A stretch of DNA of 64,000 nt from Streptomyces panaciradicis (lineage in GTDB: Bacteria; Actinomycetota; Actinomycetes; Streptomycetales; Streptomycetaceae), in contig NZ_JAMGBF010000031.1 of assembly GCF_023516615.1 (NCBI RefSeq), positions 24,402 to 88,401 on the forward strand, given 5' to 3'. The notes under the pieces were generated by a model, which was not told where the DNA came from, did not search any database, and saw nothing but the letters and a program-made list of their open reading frames with translations. Position numbers and translations under genes: made by a program. Positions within the stretch are counted from its first letter, which is position 1, and each line of letters opens with the position of its first letter. Below are positions 35,090 to 44,742 of the stretch, piece after piece.

Positions 35090-37768
35090 TCACAGCAGTC
35101 CCATGTCCCGGGCGCGCCGCACCGCGGCGCCGCGCCGGTTCACCGCCAGCTTCCGGTACAGGCTCTTCAGGTGCGTCTTGACGGTGTTCACCGACACGTA
35201 CATGTCCGCGGCGATCTCCTGCGTCGACATCATCTGGGCCAGCCGCCGAAGGACGTCGCGCTCGCGTGCGCTCAGCTCCTCCACGACGATCGGCGCGGGC
35301 GGCGTCCCGGGCCCGGCCGGGTCCTCGCAGGCCGGGTGACCGGCGGTGAGCCAGCCCGCCGCCAGCCGGTCCAGCGGCGCCGTGACCAGCAGCGGCCGGA
35401 TCCACCGCCCGGCGTCGAGGAACGGCCGCCGCAGCCGCTCGCGCCGGGCGTCGAGGAGGGCCTGCGCGACAAGCCTGCGGGCGGTGGCGGTGTCGCCGGC
35501 GGCGTCCGCGGCCATGGCCTTGACCAGCGTCGCCCGGACGGTCACCGCCGGGCCCGTCCGGCCGTCGGCGGGGACGCTGTCGAGGAGGTCGATGGCCTCG
35601 TCCACGTTGCCGACGGCGCACTGGATGCGAGCGGCCTCGGTGGTGCACGACGGCTGATCATCACCCAGCTTGCGCAGGATCTCGGCGGCCTCCCCGGCCC
35701 GCCCTTCGGCCAGGCGGGCCGCCGACGTCACCAGCCTCTCGTGGCTCTCGGCCCAGGGCGAGGCCACGACGGCGAAGACGTCCGGGTCGGCGGCCTCGAC
35801 GGCCGCGCGGGCGTCGCCGCGGGCCAGCTGGAGCCGGGCGGTGACGATGGCCCGGCCGGCGGCCGTGACCGGATCGTGCGGGGTGGCGGAGTGCTCGGCC
35901 GCCTCGTCCAGGAGGGTCTTGGCCCGGCCCAGTTCGTTGCGGTCGACGGCGACGCCCGCCAGCACCACCTGCTCGATCGCGGAACCGGCCGGCGGTGACG
36001 GGTCGAACCGCTCCGCCTCGGCGACCGCCTCCAGCGCCTTGTGCTCCGCCCTGCCGAGCCAGCCGTCCAGGTAGTCGATCAGCGCGAGGTGCCCCAGGGA
36101 CTCCTTGCGGGCGAGCACGGTCGAGGCGCTGTCGGGTGCGTCGGCCGCCTTGGCCAGTGCGGCTCGCGCCTCCTCGAACCGCCCGGCCCACAGGCGCGTG
36201 GAGCCCAGGTGGGTGAGCAGCAGCGCGGGCAGCTCGGGGTGCTTGAGCAGCAGGTCGGGGGCCACGTCCTGCCGTACCTCGTCGGCGGACTCGGCGGCCA
36301 GCTCCGCGCGGGTGGGGGACCCGGTCAGCCGGGCGGCCAGGGCCTCCAGCAGCGCACAGCTCAGCCGGGCGGCCGCCGGATCGCCGGTGACGCCGTCCAG
36401 CCGGGCGCGTGCCTGGCGCAGATGGACGGTGCCGTGCCGGAAGTCGCCGTGCGAGAGGTCGCGGGCCGCCCGTACGAGCTCGGTGGCGGGGCTGGTGGTC
36501 TCGGGCCCCATCCGGGAGAACAGCCCGGCCAGGTCGTCGGAGCGCAGTCCGGTGAAGAACCGGCCGATGGCCAGGTCGTCGACGAGGGCGGCGGCGGTGA
36601 AGTCCCAGTCGCCCGCGGCGGCCCCGTGGGCGAGGGCCTCGGGCAGCGATCCCGTCTGCCGCAGCCACCGGGCGGCCCGCCGGTGGAGCTCGGGCTCCAG
36701 GCCGGGGCGGCGCACACTCAGGTGGGCGCGGAGTATCTCCCCGAACAGCGGGTGCAGCCGGTACCAGGAGTGGCCGAGCTGCTCGACGAAGGCGTTCTCC
36801 CGGTGCAGGTCGGCGAGGATGCGCGCGGAGTCGGCGCGCCCGGTCAGCGTGTTGGCCAGATCTGGATTGAAGCGGTCCAGGACGCTGATCCGCAGCAGCA
36901 GGTCCTGTGTGTCCTCCGGCTGCCGCTTGAGTACCTCGGCCAGCAGGAAGTCGGCGATGGTGCTGCGGTCCGCCTCGAACTCCTTGAGATAGACCTCCGG
37001 GTCCTGGCTCTCCTGCGCGGCGAGCGCGCACAGCCGCAGTCCCGCGGCCCAGCCCCGGGTGCGGTCCACGAGGGCCCGCGCCGCCTGCACGGACAGGCGC
37101 AGACCGTGCAGCCGGAGCAGCGCCACCGTTTCCTCGGGGGTGAAGGCCAGCTCGGCGGCGCGGATCTCCGTCAGCTCGCCGGCCGCCCGGTAGCGGTGCA
37201 GCGAGAGCAGCGGTTCGGTGCGGGTGACGAGGATCAGCCGCAGCCCCCGCCCGGCGTGCTGCAGCACGAACTCCAGCTGCTCGGCGATGTCCGGTTCCGT
37301 CACGCGCTCGTACTCGTCGAGGACGACGGTGACGGGCGGGTCGGCGGTGGCGAGGTCCTCGGCGATCGCCGACAGCAGCCTGCGGTCCACGTGGTGCGCG
37401 TCGGCGGGATCCTCGATGCGGTCCGAGAGGTGTCTGCCGCTGGTGCGCAGGGCGTGGAGGAAGTGCGCCCAGAACATGCCGGGCCGCTTCTCCTCCGCCT
37501 CCATGGTGAGCCAGGCCACCGGCTGTGCCCGGCCGGCGGCCCAGTCGGCGAGCAGCAGCGTCTTCCCGGCGCCGGCCGCTCCGTTGACCATGGTCAACGG
37601 AGTCGGCGGCGAGTGGTCCAGACGCCGTGTGAGCCGCGGTCGCGCCAGGAAGGTGACGGGCCGCGACGGCAGGATGAAGCGCGTGCGAAGGTAGGGGTCC
37701 CCGAGCGGATCTGTCTGCTGTTCGGCCGATTCGGGCTGGTCCTCGTCGACAGACACGGCGCTCACCAC
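35090..37768 (-). CDS. Large ATP-binding LuxR-family regulator (LAL/MalT-like)
   Basis: An 892-residue regulator. The N-terminal STAND ATPase has Walker A GAAGAGKT (63-70) and Walker B VVLDEYERV (about 148-156); a TPR-like helical domain spans about residues 400-780; a LuxR helix-turn-helix ends the protein (LSARERDVLRRLAQMMSTQEIAADMYVSVNTVKTHLKSLYRKL). MalT-type proteins are activated by an inducer and ATP and bind as oligomers to dyad sites. It is the only regulator in the 27-38 kb stress group and is the best candidate for binding the 19-bp dyads. ATG at 37768; no dyad in front of it. Confidence 0.9.
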   Translation of the reverse strand: MVSAVSVDEDQPESAEQQTDPLGDPYLRTRFILPSRPVTFLARPRLTRRLDHSPPTPLTMVNGAAGAGKTLLLADWAAGRAQPVAWLTMEAEEKRPGMFWAHFLHALRTSGRHLSDRIEDPADAHHVDRRLLSAIAEDLATADPPVTVVLDEYERVTEPDIAEQLEFVLQHAGRGLRLILVTRTEPLLSLHRYRAAGELTEIRAAELAFTPEETVALLRLHGLRLSVQAARALVDRTRGWAAGLRLCALAAQESQDPEVYLKEFEADRSTIADFLLAEVLKRQPEDTQDLLLRISVLDRFNPDLANTLTGRADSARILADLHRENAFVEQLGHSWYRLHPLFGEILRAHLSVRRPGLEPELHRRAARWLRQTGSLPEALAHGAAAGDWDFTAAALVDDLAIGRFFTGLRSDDLAGLFSRMGPETTSPATELVRAARDLSHGDFRHGTVHLRQARARLDGVTGDPAAARLSCALLEALAARLTGSPTRAELAAESADEVRQDVAPDLLLKHPELPALLLTHLGSTRLWAGRFEEARAALAKAADAPDSASTVLARKESLGHLALIDYLDGWLGRAEHKALEAVAEAERFDPSPPAGSAIEQVVLAGVAVDRNELGRAKTLLDEAAEHSATPHDPVTAAGRAIVTARLQLARGDARAAVEAADPDVFAVVASPWAESHERLVTSAARLAEGRAGEAAEILRKLGDDQPSCTTEAARIQCAVGNVDEAIDLLDSVPADGRTGPAVTVRATLVKAMAADAAGDTATARRLVAQALLDARRERLRRPFLDAGRWIRPLLVTAPLDRLAAGWLTAGHPACEDPAGPGTPPAPIVVEELSARERDVLRRLAQMMSTQEIAADMYVSVNTVKTHLKSLYRKLAVNRRGAAVRRARDMGLL

Positions 37769-37899
37769 CAGAGTGCGTCAGGTCATGGGCAGCGCTCCCC
37801 ATCGCTGATCATCCCATCGTTCTCCGGTACGCGCTCGGCACACATGAGCCAAAGGTCTGTGCGCAGGGCCGAACGTCCCGGATCGAGCGACCTATGGGC

Positions 37900-39561
37900 C
37901 TACAACCCCCGGCCGGCCTCCCGGTACGCCCGCCAGCCGCCGTACGACGTGATGTCCTCGGCGTCCTCGAGGGCGCTCGGTTCGCACAGGAAGCCGGGGA
38001 CCAGGCTGCCGTCCGCCAGTTCCACGGGGCCCAGGGCCATCGGGCGGGGCAGGGCGGACAGCAGGCGGCCCAGGCCCTCGGCCGGAAGGCGCCACACCTC
38101 GGCCTCGATCGCGGCCCCCGACTCGCCGACCCGGACCAGACCCGGCTTCGGCGGGGTGGTGCGCAGGGCGTGCAGACGGTACGCCGGGGCGGTCGTGGTC
38201 GTGCACTCCAGGCGGGCGCCCAGCGACAGCAGCTGGGGGTTGAGGGGCTGGCCGGACAGGTGGGCGCCGACCACCGCGACCCGGGTCTCCGGCCGGAGCA
38301 GCGCGGCGATCGCCGTCAGCCGCCGGTCCGTGAACGCCGGGCCGATGAGCATCACCCCGAACGGGAGCCCGTTCACCTCGCCCGCCGGTACGGCGACGGC
38401 CGCCAGGTCGAAGAGGTTGGTGGAGTTGGTGAAGCGGCCCAGGCGGGCGTTGGCGCCCAGCGGGTCGGCGGCGACCTCGGCGAGGGTGGGATGGCCGGGC
38501 GCGGTGGGCAGGAGCAGGGCGTCGGAGTCGGCGAGCTCGGCGAGGGCGCGGGCGCGCAGTACGGCGAGGCGGTCCAGGTCGGCGTAGAGCCGGTGGGCGG
38601 GGATGTCCCGGGCCCGGGTGATGATGCCGGTGACGGTGGGATCCAGTCCCTCGGCGCCGTCAAGGACCGCCTTGTCGAGGAAGGCGCCCACCGCCGTGTA
38701 GCGCTCGGCCACGAACGCGCCCTCGTAGAGCATCGCCGCCGCCTCCGTGAAGGGGGTGAGGTCGAGCGTGCGTACGTCGGCACCGGCCGACCTGAGCTGT
38801 GCCACGGCCGACTCGTAGGCCTGCGCCCAGCCGTCGTCCAGTGCGCCGAGCCGGCCGGGCGCCGGGATCGCGACGCGCCAGGGCCCCGGTGCCCGCTGCG
38901 GGAGCGGGGGGAGTTCCCGGGCCGGCGGCGACGTCATGTATGACAGGGCCTGCTCGGCCTCCGGGAGGGTGCGGGCGAACACGGTCACGCAGTCGAGGGA
39001 GGCGCAGGCCGGGACGACGCCCGTGGTGGGGACCAGGCCGCGGGTCGGTTTGAGGCCCACGATGCCGTTGAAGGCCGCCGGGACCCGGCCCGAGCCCGCG
39101 GTGTCCGTGCCGAGGGCGAAGTCGACGATGCCGAGGGCCACGGCGACCGCCGACCCGGAGCTGGAACCCCCGCTGACCCGGTCGGGGTCGTGGGCGTTGC
39201 GCACGGCGCCGTAGGGGGAGCGGGTGCCCACCAGGCCCGTCGCGAACTGGTCCAGGTTCGTCGTGCCCAGCACGATCGCGCCCGCCGCGCGGAGCCGGGC
39301 GACCACCGGCGCGTCGGACGCGGGCCGGTAGGCGTACGCCGTGCAGCCCGCGGTCGTGGGCAGCCCGGCCACGTCGATGTTGCCCTTGGCCGCGAACAGG
39401 CGTCCGGCGAGCGGTAGCCGCTCACCGGCGGCGACGCGTTCGTCGACGGCCCGGGCCTCCGCCTCCACCTCCTGCCGCGGACGCAGGTCGATGAAGATCT
39501 CGGGCCGGTCCACCGCCTCGATGCGGGCGTGGGCGGCGCGGACACGGGAGAGAGCGGACAT
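37900..39561 (-). CDS. atzF: Allophanate hydrolase AtzF
   Basis: A 553-residue amidase-signature hydrolase that converts allophanate into two ammonia and two CO2. The catalytic Lys is K59 (in FAAKGNIDV), the cis-Ser is in GGSSSGSA (131-138), and the nucleophile is S157 in GTDTAGS. The C-terminal 110 residues form the small AtzF-specific domain (PGFLCEP, EDITSYGGWRAY) that decarboxylates the intermediate. The ATG at 39561 is preceded by AAAGAGG; the longer open frame is antisense of the carboxylase gene. It is last gene in the guanidine/urea operon, 35 bp after the carboxylase. Confidence 0.95.
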   Translation of the reverse strand: MSALSRVRAAHARIEAVDRPEIFIDLRPRQEVEAEARAVDERVAAGERLPLAGRLFAAKGNIDVAGLPTTAGCTAYAYRPASDAPVVARLRAAGAIVLGTTNLDQFATGLVGTRSPYGAVRNAHDPDRVSGGSSSGSAVAVALGIVDFALGTDTAGSGRVPAAFNGIVGLKPTRGLVPTTGVVPACASLDCVTVFARTLPEAEQALSYMTSPPARELPPLPQRAPGPWRVAIPAPGRLGALDDGWAQAYESAVAQLRSAGADVRTLDLTPFTEAAAMLYEGAFVAERYTAVGAFLDKAVLDGAEGLDPTVTGIITRARDIPAHRLYADLDRLAVLRARALAELADSDALLLPTAPGHPTLAEVAADPLGANARLGRFTNSTNLFDLAAVAVPAGEVNGLPFGVMLIGPAFTDRRLTAIAALLRPETRVAVVGAHLSGQPLNPQLLSLGARLECTTTTAPAYRLHALRTTPPKPGLVRVGESGAAIEAEVWRLPAEGLGRLLSALPRPMALGPVELADGSLVPGFLCEPSALEDAEDITSYGGWRAYREAGRGL

Positions 39562-39596
39562 GGTGTGGGCCTCTTTCGCTTCCTCGACCGGAGCGG

Positions 39597-42500
39597 TCAG
39601 TTCGTCACCGGGGCCAGGACGAGCAGGGCCGTGCCCGCCTCCACCTGGTCGCCCGGTCGCGCCAGGATCTTCGTCACCACGCCGTCCGTCGGCGCGTGCA
39701 CCCTGGACTCCATCTTCATCGCCTCCAGCGCGAGCAGCGGCTGCCCGGCCGACACCGTCTCGCCCGGCCGGACGTTCACCTGCCAGACCGAGGCGGCGAA
39801 CTCCGCCTCCACCAGCCTGCCCCCGGGCGGCAGCGCGACCTCGGCGGGCGGCGCCGGGGGCGCGGCCGCCGCCTCGGCGCGGGCGAACTCGCCCGCCGCC
39901 TCCCACGCCTCGCGCTCGGCCGCGAACGCCGCCTGCTGCCGGGCCCTGAACGCGCCGATGGCGTCGGCGTTCTCGGCCAGGAACGCCTGGTGGGCGGCGA
40001 GCGAGAAGGTGCCCTCCTCGATGCGCGGCACGAACCGGCCCGAGGTGATGTCGGCCCGCAGCTGAAGGAGTTCGTCCGGGCCCACGGGATACCACTTGAT
40101 GCGGTCGAAGAAGCGCAGCAGCCAGGGGGAGCCCGGTTCGAAGGCGCCGCGCTGCTGCCAGCCCGACCAGACCTGGGTGGTGCGGCCGACGAACTGGTAG
40201 CCGCCGGGGCCCTCCATGCCGTAGACGCACAGGTAGGCCCCGCCGATGCCGACCGAGTTCTCGGCCGTCCAGGTGCGCGCCGGGTTGTACTTGGTGGTCA
40301 CCAGGCGGTGGCGGGGGTCGAGCGGGGTGGCCACGGGGGCGCCCAGATACACGTCGCCCAGGCCCAGGACGAGGTATTCGGCGTCGAAGACCGTGTCGTA
40401 GACGTCGGTCACCGAGGCGAGGCCGTTGACGCGGCGGATGAACTCGATGTTCCACGGGCACCAGGGGGCGTCGTCCCGCACGCCCGCCATGTAGCGGGCG
40501 ATCGCCTCGCGGGTCGCCGGGTCGTCCCAGGACAGGGGGAGGTGGACCGTGCGGGAGGGCACGACGAGCTCGTCCGTGGGCGGCAGGGCCGCCGTGATCT
40601 CCCGTACCCGGGACAGGAGTTCGTCCTGCGGCAGCCGGCCGGGGTCGGTCCGGATCTGCAGTGAGCGGATGCCCGGGGTGAGGTCCGTGACGCCGTCCAG
40701 GTCCGCCGCGGCCACCGCCTCCATCAGCGCGTGGACGCGCATGCGCAGCGCCAGGTCCAGCTGCATGGGCCCGAACTCCACCAGCAGGTTGTCGTCGCCG
40801 CTGCGGCGGTAGGTGACGTCGCCGTCCCGGGCCAGTACGCCGCCGTCCACGATGTCCGCGCGCGGCGAGCCGTCGACGGCCACCGGTGCGAAGCGCACCG
40901 TGTCGCCGGGCCGGAGCTGCCCCAGCTTCCAGCGCTCGGCGCTCAGCACCGTCGCCGGGCACACGAAACCGCCCAGCGACGGCCCGTCCGGGCCGAGCAG
41001 CACCGGCATGTCACCGGTGTAGTCGACGGCACCGACCGAGTACGGGGTGTCGTGGATGTTGGACGGGTGCAGGCCCGCCTCGCCGCCGTCGGCGCGGGCC
41101 CAGCGCGGCTTGGGGCCGATCAGCCGCACGCCCGTGCGCGCGGAGTTGAAGTGGACCTTCCAGTCGGCCGCGTAGAAGTCGCGGATGTCGTCCTCGGTGA
41201 AGAACTCCGGTGCCGCGTGCGGGCCTTCCACGGCCCCGATCCGCCACACGGCGCCGAAGGACGGCCGGTCCGCGGCCGGCACCGGCGCGCCGTCATGGGT
41301 CTGTCGGCCGCCGTGCAGGACGTCGCCGGTGCGCAGCGCCCGGCCGCCGTGGCCGCCGAACCCGCCCAGCGTGAAGGTGCTCGCGCTGCCGAGGAAGGCC
41401 GGGACGTCGAGGCCGCCCGCGACGAGGACGTAGGTGCGCAGGCCGTGCCGGGCCGGCGCGGCCGTCTCCAGGACGGCACCGGCGGGCACCGTCACCGGCT
41501 CCCACTGGGCGACCGGCACACCGTCGACGGTGACCTCGGCGGGGGCGCCCGTCACACACACGGTCGTGGCGTGCGTGAACCGCAACACCGGTCCCTGGAG
41601 CGTGCATTCGAGACCGGGAGCGCCCTCGTGGTTGCCGAGGGCCCGGTTGCCGAGCCGGAAGGACAGGTCGTCCATCGGGCCGCACGGGGGCACCCCCACC
41701 TGCCAGTGGCCGGTGCGCCCCGGCCAGTCCTGCACGGTGGTCAGGGTGCCGGCGGAGACGACCTCGATCCGGGGGGTGGGGTCGGTGACGCGGGCGAGGG
41801 TCGCCGTCGAGTGACCGGCCGTGCGGAAGGCGTCGTCCGCCAGGGCCGCGCGGACCAGGCCCAGGTTCGTCTCGATGCCGTCGACGCGGGTGCGGGCCAG
41901 GGCCTCGTCGAGCCGGCGGAGCGCGTGGGCGCGGTCGGAGCCGTAGGCGATGACCTTCGCCAGCATGGGGTCGTACGACGTCGTCACCTCGGTGCCGGTC
42001 TCCACCCAGCCGTCGACCCGCACGCCCGCCGGGAACTCCACCCGCGTCAACAGGCCCGCGCTGGGCCGGTGTTCACGACAGGGGTCCTCGGCGTAGAGAC
42101 GGGCCTCGACGGCGTGGCCGCGCGGGGCGCCCGGGTCGCGGACGACGTCGCGTTCGCCGCGGGCCAGGCGCAGCATCCAGGCGACCAGGTCGACCCCGTA
42201 CACCTCCTCGGTGACCGGATGCTCCACCTGCAGACGGGTGTTGACCTCCAGGAAGTAGGCCTCCTCCCGGGCGGCGTCGTAGACGAACTCGACCGTGCCG
42301 GCCGAGCGGTAGCCGACGGAGGCGCACAAGTCACGTGCGCTCGCGGCCAGTTGCTCACGTACGTGGTCCGGGAGGCCGGGGGCCGGTGCCTCCTCCACCA
42401 CCTTCTGGTTGCGGCGCTGCAGCGAGCAGTCGCGGTCGCCGAAGGTGACGACCCGGCCCTCGCCGTCGCCGAAGACCTGCACCTCCACATGGCGGGCGTG

Positions 42501-43112
42501 TTCCACCAGGCGCTCCAGGAACACCCCGGCGGAGGCGAAGGACGCGGCGGCGACGCGCTGGACGCGCTCCCAGGCGTCGGTCAGCTCCTCGGCCGACCGG
42601 CAGGCCGACATGCCGATGCCGCCGCCACCGCCGGTCGCCTTGAGCATGACGGGATAGCCGATGACGGCCGCCTCGGCGAGCGCCTCGTCCAGTGACGCCA
42701 GCAGTCCCGTTCCCGGCGCCAGCGGGACCCCCGCCGCCTCGGCCGCCGCCCGCGCGGTGTGCTTGGCGCCGAACAGCTCCAGCTGCTCCGGCGCCGGCCC
42801 CACGAACACGATCCCGGCGTCCTCGCACCGGCGCGCGAACAGGGCGTCCTCGGACAGGAAGCCGTACCCGGGGTGGATGGCCCCCGCCCCGGTGTCCTTG
42901 GCCGCCTTCAGCACCAGGTCGGCGTCGAGGTACGACTCCTTCGCGGGTGCCGGGCCGAGCCGTACCGCCTCGTCGGCCAGGCGGACGTGCGGTGCCGAGC
43001 GGTCGGGGTCGGAGTACACGGCGACCGTGCGCAGGCCGAGTGCGCGGGCGGTGCGGATGATGCGCACGGCGATCTCGCCGCGGTTGGCGACCAGCAGCGT
43101 GTCGAAGGTCAT
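39597..43112 (-). CDS. Guanidine/urea carboxylase, biotin-dependent, single-chain
   Basis: A 1171-residue carboxylase. Domains in order: biotin carboxylase (1-450, GGGGIGMSAC loop), carboxyltransferase halves KipA/AHS2 (DWPGRTGHWQVGVPPCGPMDDLSF) and KipI/AHS1 (GDDNLLVEFGPMQLDLALRMRVHALM), then a biotinyl domain with EAMKM (biotin on K1133). It makes carboxyguanidine from guanidine or allophanate from urea. It is in one operon with two DUF1989 proteins and allophanate hydrolase, so the guanidine role (carboxylase, then carboxyguanidine deiminase, then AtzF) fits better than urea carboxylase. Start ATG 43112 overlaps the upstream stop by four bases. Confidence 0.9.
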   Translation of the reverse strand: MTFDTLLVANRGEIAVRIIRTARALGLRTVAVYSDPDRSAPHVRLADEAVRLGPAPAKESYLDADLVLKAAKDTGAGAIHPGYGFLSEDALFARRCEDAGIVFVGPAPEQLELFGAKHTARAAAEAAGVPLAPGTGLLASLDEALAEAAVIGYPVMLKATGGGGGIGMSACRSAEELTDAWERVQRVAAASFASAGVFLERLVEHARHVEVQVFGDGEGRVVTFGDRDCSLQRRNQKVVEEAPAPGLPDHVREQLAASARDLCASVGYRSAGTVEFVYDAAREEAYFLEVNTRLQVEHPVTEEVYGVDLVAWMLRLARGERDVVRDPGAPRGHAVEARLYAEDPCREHRPSAGLLTRVEFPAGVRVDGWVETGTEVTTSYDPMLAKVIAYGSDRAHALRRLDEALARTRVDGIETNLGLVRAALADDAFRTAGHSTATLARVTDPTPRIEVVSAGTLTTVQDWPGRTGHWQVGVPPCGPMDDLSFRLGNRALGNHEGAPGLECTLQGPVLRFTHATTVCVTGAPAEVTVDGVPVAQWEPVTVPAGAVLETAAPARHGLRTYVLVAGGLDVPAFLGSASTFTLGGFGGHGGRALRTGDVLHGGRQTHDGAPVPAADRPSFGAVWRIGAVEGPHAAPEFFTEDDIRDFYAADWKVHFNSARTGVRLIGPKPRWARADGGEAGLHPSNIHDTPYSVGAVDYTGDMPVLLGPDGPSLGGFVCPATVLSAERWKLGQLRPGDTVRFAPVAVDGSPRADIVDGGVLARDGDVTYRRSGDDNLLVEFGPMQLDLALRMRVHALMEAVAAADLDGVTDLTPGIRSLQIRTDPGRLPQDELLSRVREITAALPPTDELVVPSRTVHLPLSWDDPATREAIARYMAGVRDDAPWCPWNIEFIRRVNGLASVTDVYDTVFDAEYLVLGLGDVYLGAPVATPLDPRHRLVTTKYNPARTWTAENSVGIGGAYLCVYGMEGPGGYQFVGRTTQVWSGWQQRGAFEPGSPWLLRFFDRIKWYPVGPDELLQLRADITSGRFVPRIEEGTFSLAAHQAFLAENADAIGAFRARQQAAFAAEREAWEAAGEFARAEAAAAPPAPPAEVALPPGGRLVEAEFAASVWQVNVRPGETVSAGQPLLALEAMKMESRVHAPTDGVVTKILARPGDQVEAGTALLVLAPVTN

Positions 43113-43729
43113 CGCGCCCCTCCGGTGACCGTCATCTCCACCGCCGTCGGCTCGAAGCCGTTGCAGGGGTTGTTGATCTGGGGGCAGTTGGAGACGAGGA
43201 CGAGGACGTCGCGCTCGGCGCGCAGGCCGAGCCTCAGGCCCGGCGCGGAGAGGCCGTCGACGATGCCCAGGGTGCCGTCCCGCTCGACCGGCACGTTCAT
43301 GTACCAGTTGATGTTGGAGACCAGGTCGCGCTTGCCGAGGCCGTGCCGGGCGCCCTCGGCCAGGAAGTTGTCCACGCACGCGTGCTGCGCGTACGTGTGG
43401 TGGCCGTAGCGCAGGGTGTTGGACTCCTTGGAGCAGGCCCCGCCGACCGTGTCGTGCCGGCCCACCTCGTCCTCGACCACCGTCATCAGCGGGGTGTGCT
43501 CGTTGGACATCAGCACACTGCCCGTGGTCAGGAACAGGTTGCCCTGCGCCTGGATCGTGTCGGGCGCGCTGTAGCGGACGGCCGTGTCGTGGGCGTCGTA
43601 CACGAGGAAGTCCACGGCCTGGTTGCCGTGCAGGTCGGTGATCGTCAGCGTCTCGCCCGCGCGGACGGTCGACGACCAGGCGGCGCGGGCCGGAACCACC
43701 GTCTGCGTACGAGCTGCGTCGGTTGTCAT
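43109..43729 (-). CDS. DUF1989 protein, carboxyguanidine deiminase subunit (UAAP2)
   Basis: A 206-residue DUF1989/urea-carboxylase-associated protein. It has GNQAVDFLVYDAHDTAVRYSAPDT, then GACSKESNTLRYGHHTYAQH and NCPQINNPCNG, a Cys-rich pattern that in the family supports a metal site. Together with its partner it is the carboxyguanidine deiminase (CgdAB) described in guanidine assimilation. The ATG at 43729 is preceded by CAGGGGG; its last four bases overlap the carboxylase start (ATGA), which implies translational coupling. Confidence 0.88.
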   Translation of the reverse strand: MTTDAARTQTVVPARAAWSSTVRAGETLTITDLHGNQAVDFLVYDAHDTAVRYSAPDTIQAQGNLFLTTGSVLMSNEHTPLMTVVEDEVGRHDTVGGACSKESNTLRYGHHTYAQHACVDNFLAEGARHGLGKRDLVSNINWYMNVPVERDGTLGIVDGLSAPGLRLGLRAERDVLVLVSNCPQINNPCNGFEPTAVEMTVTGGAR

Positions 43730-44550
43730 GCGAGCCCCCTGGAGGAGAGGAATCCGGCGGTGTTGAGGAAGGCGCGGCGGCCCTCGGGGGTGGCGTCCCA
43801 CAGCGGGTCGCCCGGTGCGGTCGGCGCGGCGCGCCAGGCCAGCACCTCCAGCGGGGTGGAGACGTACTCCTCCCGCGGGTCGGCCGGGTGCGGCACGTTG
43901 GCGATCAGCACGGTGACGTCCTGCTCGGTGCGCAGCGTGACGCTGCCGCCGGGGCCGGCCGAGCCCGTGAAGTCCAGGGAGCCGTCCTCGCGGACGCGTA
44001 CGCCCTGGAAGAAGGAGAGGGAGGGCGGCAGGTCACGCGGCTCCAGGCCGTTCTTGGCCGCCGCCAGCTTCAGCAGCTCCCGGCCGGCGGGGGAGGCCGA
44101 CTGCGGGGTGCCGTCGCCGTACCGCCGGGTGTTGCGTACGAGGGTGGAGGTGCCGCACAGCGCGTCGTGCCGTCCGGAGGTGTCGGCGACGACCGACGCC
44201 AGGACCCGGCCCTGGTCGGACAGCAGCAGCCGGCCCTCGCCCAGGTAGGCGTTCCACTGCACCTTGACCGTGTCGGCGACGTTCAGCCGCTCCCAGGGCC
44301 GGTCGGCGACGTACAGCAGCAGATGGGCGCAGGCGTCGCCGCGCAGGTCGGTCAGGCGCAGCTCGGTGCCGCGGGCCAGCACCCGGTGCGTGTAGTTGCC
44401 GCCCGCCACCGTCTCCGCCCACAGCAGGTGACCCGCCTCGCAGGGCGGGGCCGGCCAGTCGGTCGCCGGGACGACGGGCATGGCCTCGGTGCGGGCGCCC
44501 TCCTGGGCGCGGGCATGGTCTCGGGCTCCGTACGTGGTCGCTGTCGCCAT
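43726..44550 (-). CDS. DUF1989 protein, carboxyguanidine deiminase subunit (UAAP1)
   Basis: A 274-residue DUF1989 protein and first gene of the operon. Segments LTDLRGDACAHLLLYVADRPWERLN, GRHDALCGTSTLVRNTRRYG and DVTVLIANVPHPADPR align with the second subunit encoded next. The two subunits act as a complex with the carboxylase product. It begins with GGAGG six bases before ATG 44550 and its stop overlaps the next gene by four bases. A palindrome 58 bp upstream is the likely TetR operator. The conserved operon order is UAAP1, UAAP2, carboxylase, AtzF. Confidence 0.88.
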   Translation of the reverse strand: MATATTYGARDHARAQEGARTEAMPVVPATDWPAPPCEAGHLLWAETVAGGNYTHRVLARGTELRLTDLRGDACAHLLLYVADRPWERLNVADTVKVQWNAYLGEGRLLLSDQGRVLASVVADTSGRHDALCGTSTLVRNTRRYGDGTPQSASPAGRELLKLAAAKNGLEPRDLPPSLSFFQGVRVREDGSLDFTGSAGPGGSVTLRTEQDVTVLIANVPHPADPREEYVSTPLEVLAWRAAPTAPGDPLWDATPEGRRAFLNTAGFLSSRGLA

Positions 44551-44607
44551 CGCGGACCTCCGGCTGCGGGGTGGCTCGTAGGGGTGGGCCCCAGGGGCTC
44601 CCGGGGT

Positions 44608-44629
44608 ATTTCTGTCGGTCGACAGAAAT
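44608..44629. promoter_or_regulatory. 22-bp TetR-type operator, copy 1 (9-4-9 palindrome)
   Basis: Perfect 9-bp arms ATTTCTGTC (44608-44616) and GACAGAAAT (44621-44629) around GGTC. It lies between the divergent UAAP1 operon (58 bp from its start) and the TetR gene, and a near copy stands in front of the APC permease at 58072. The arms are AT-rich against GC-rich surroundings, as expected for a protein-binding site. Confidence 0.8.
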
Positions 44630-44742
44630 TAGAAGGGCCGGGCGGGTCGAGGGCGTTGCCCGCGCGTTGCCGGTCGGTTACCGGGTGCTCACCAAGATCA
44701 CCGCGAGGCCGGGGGAAGGGCCGGTGTGCGAGGATCGAACGC

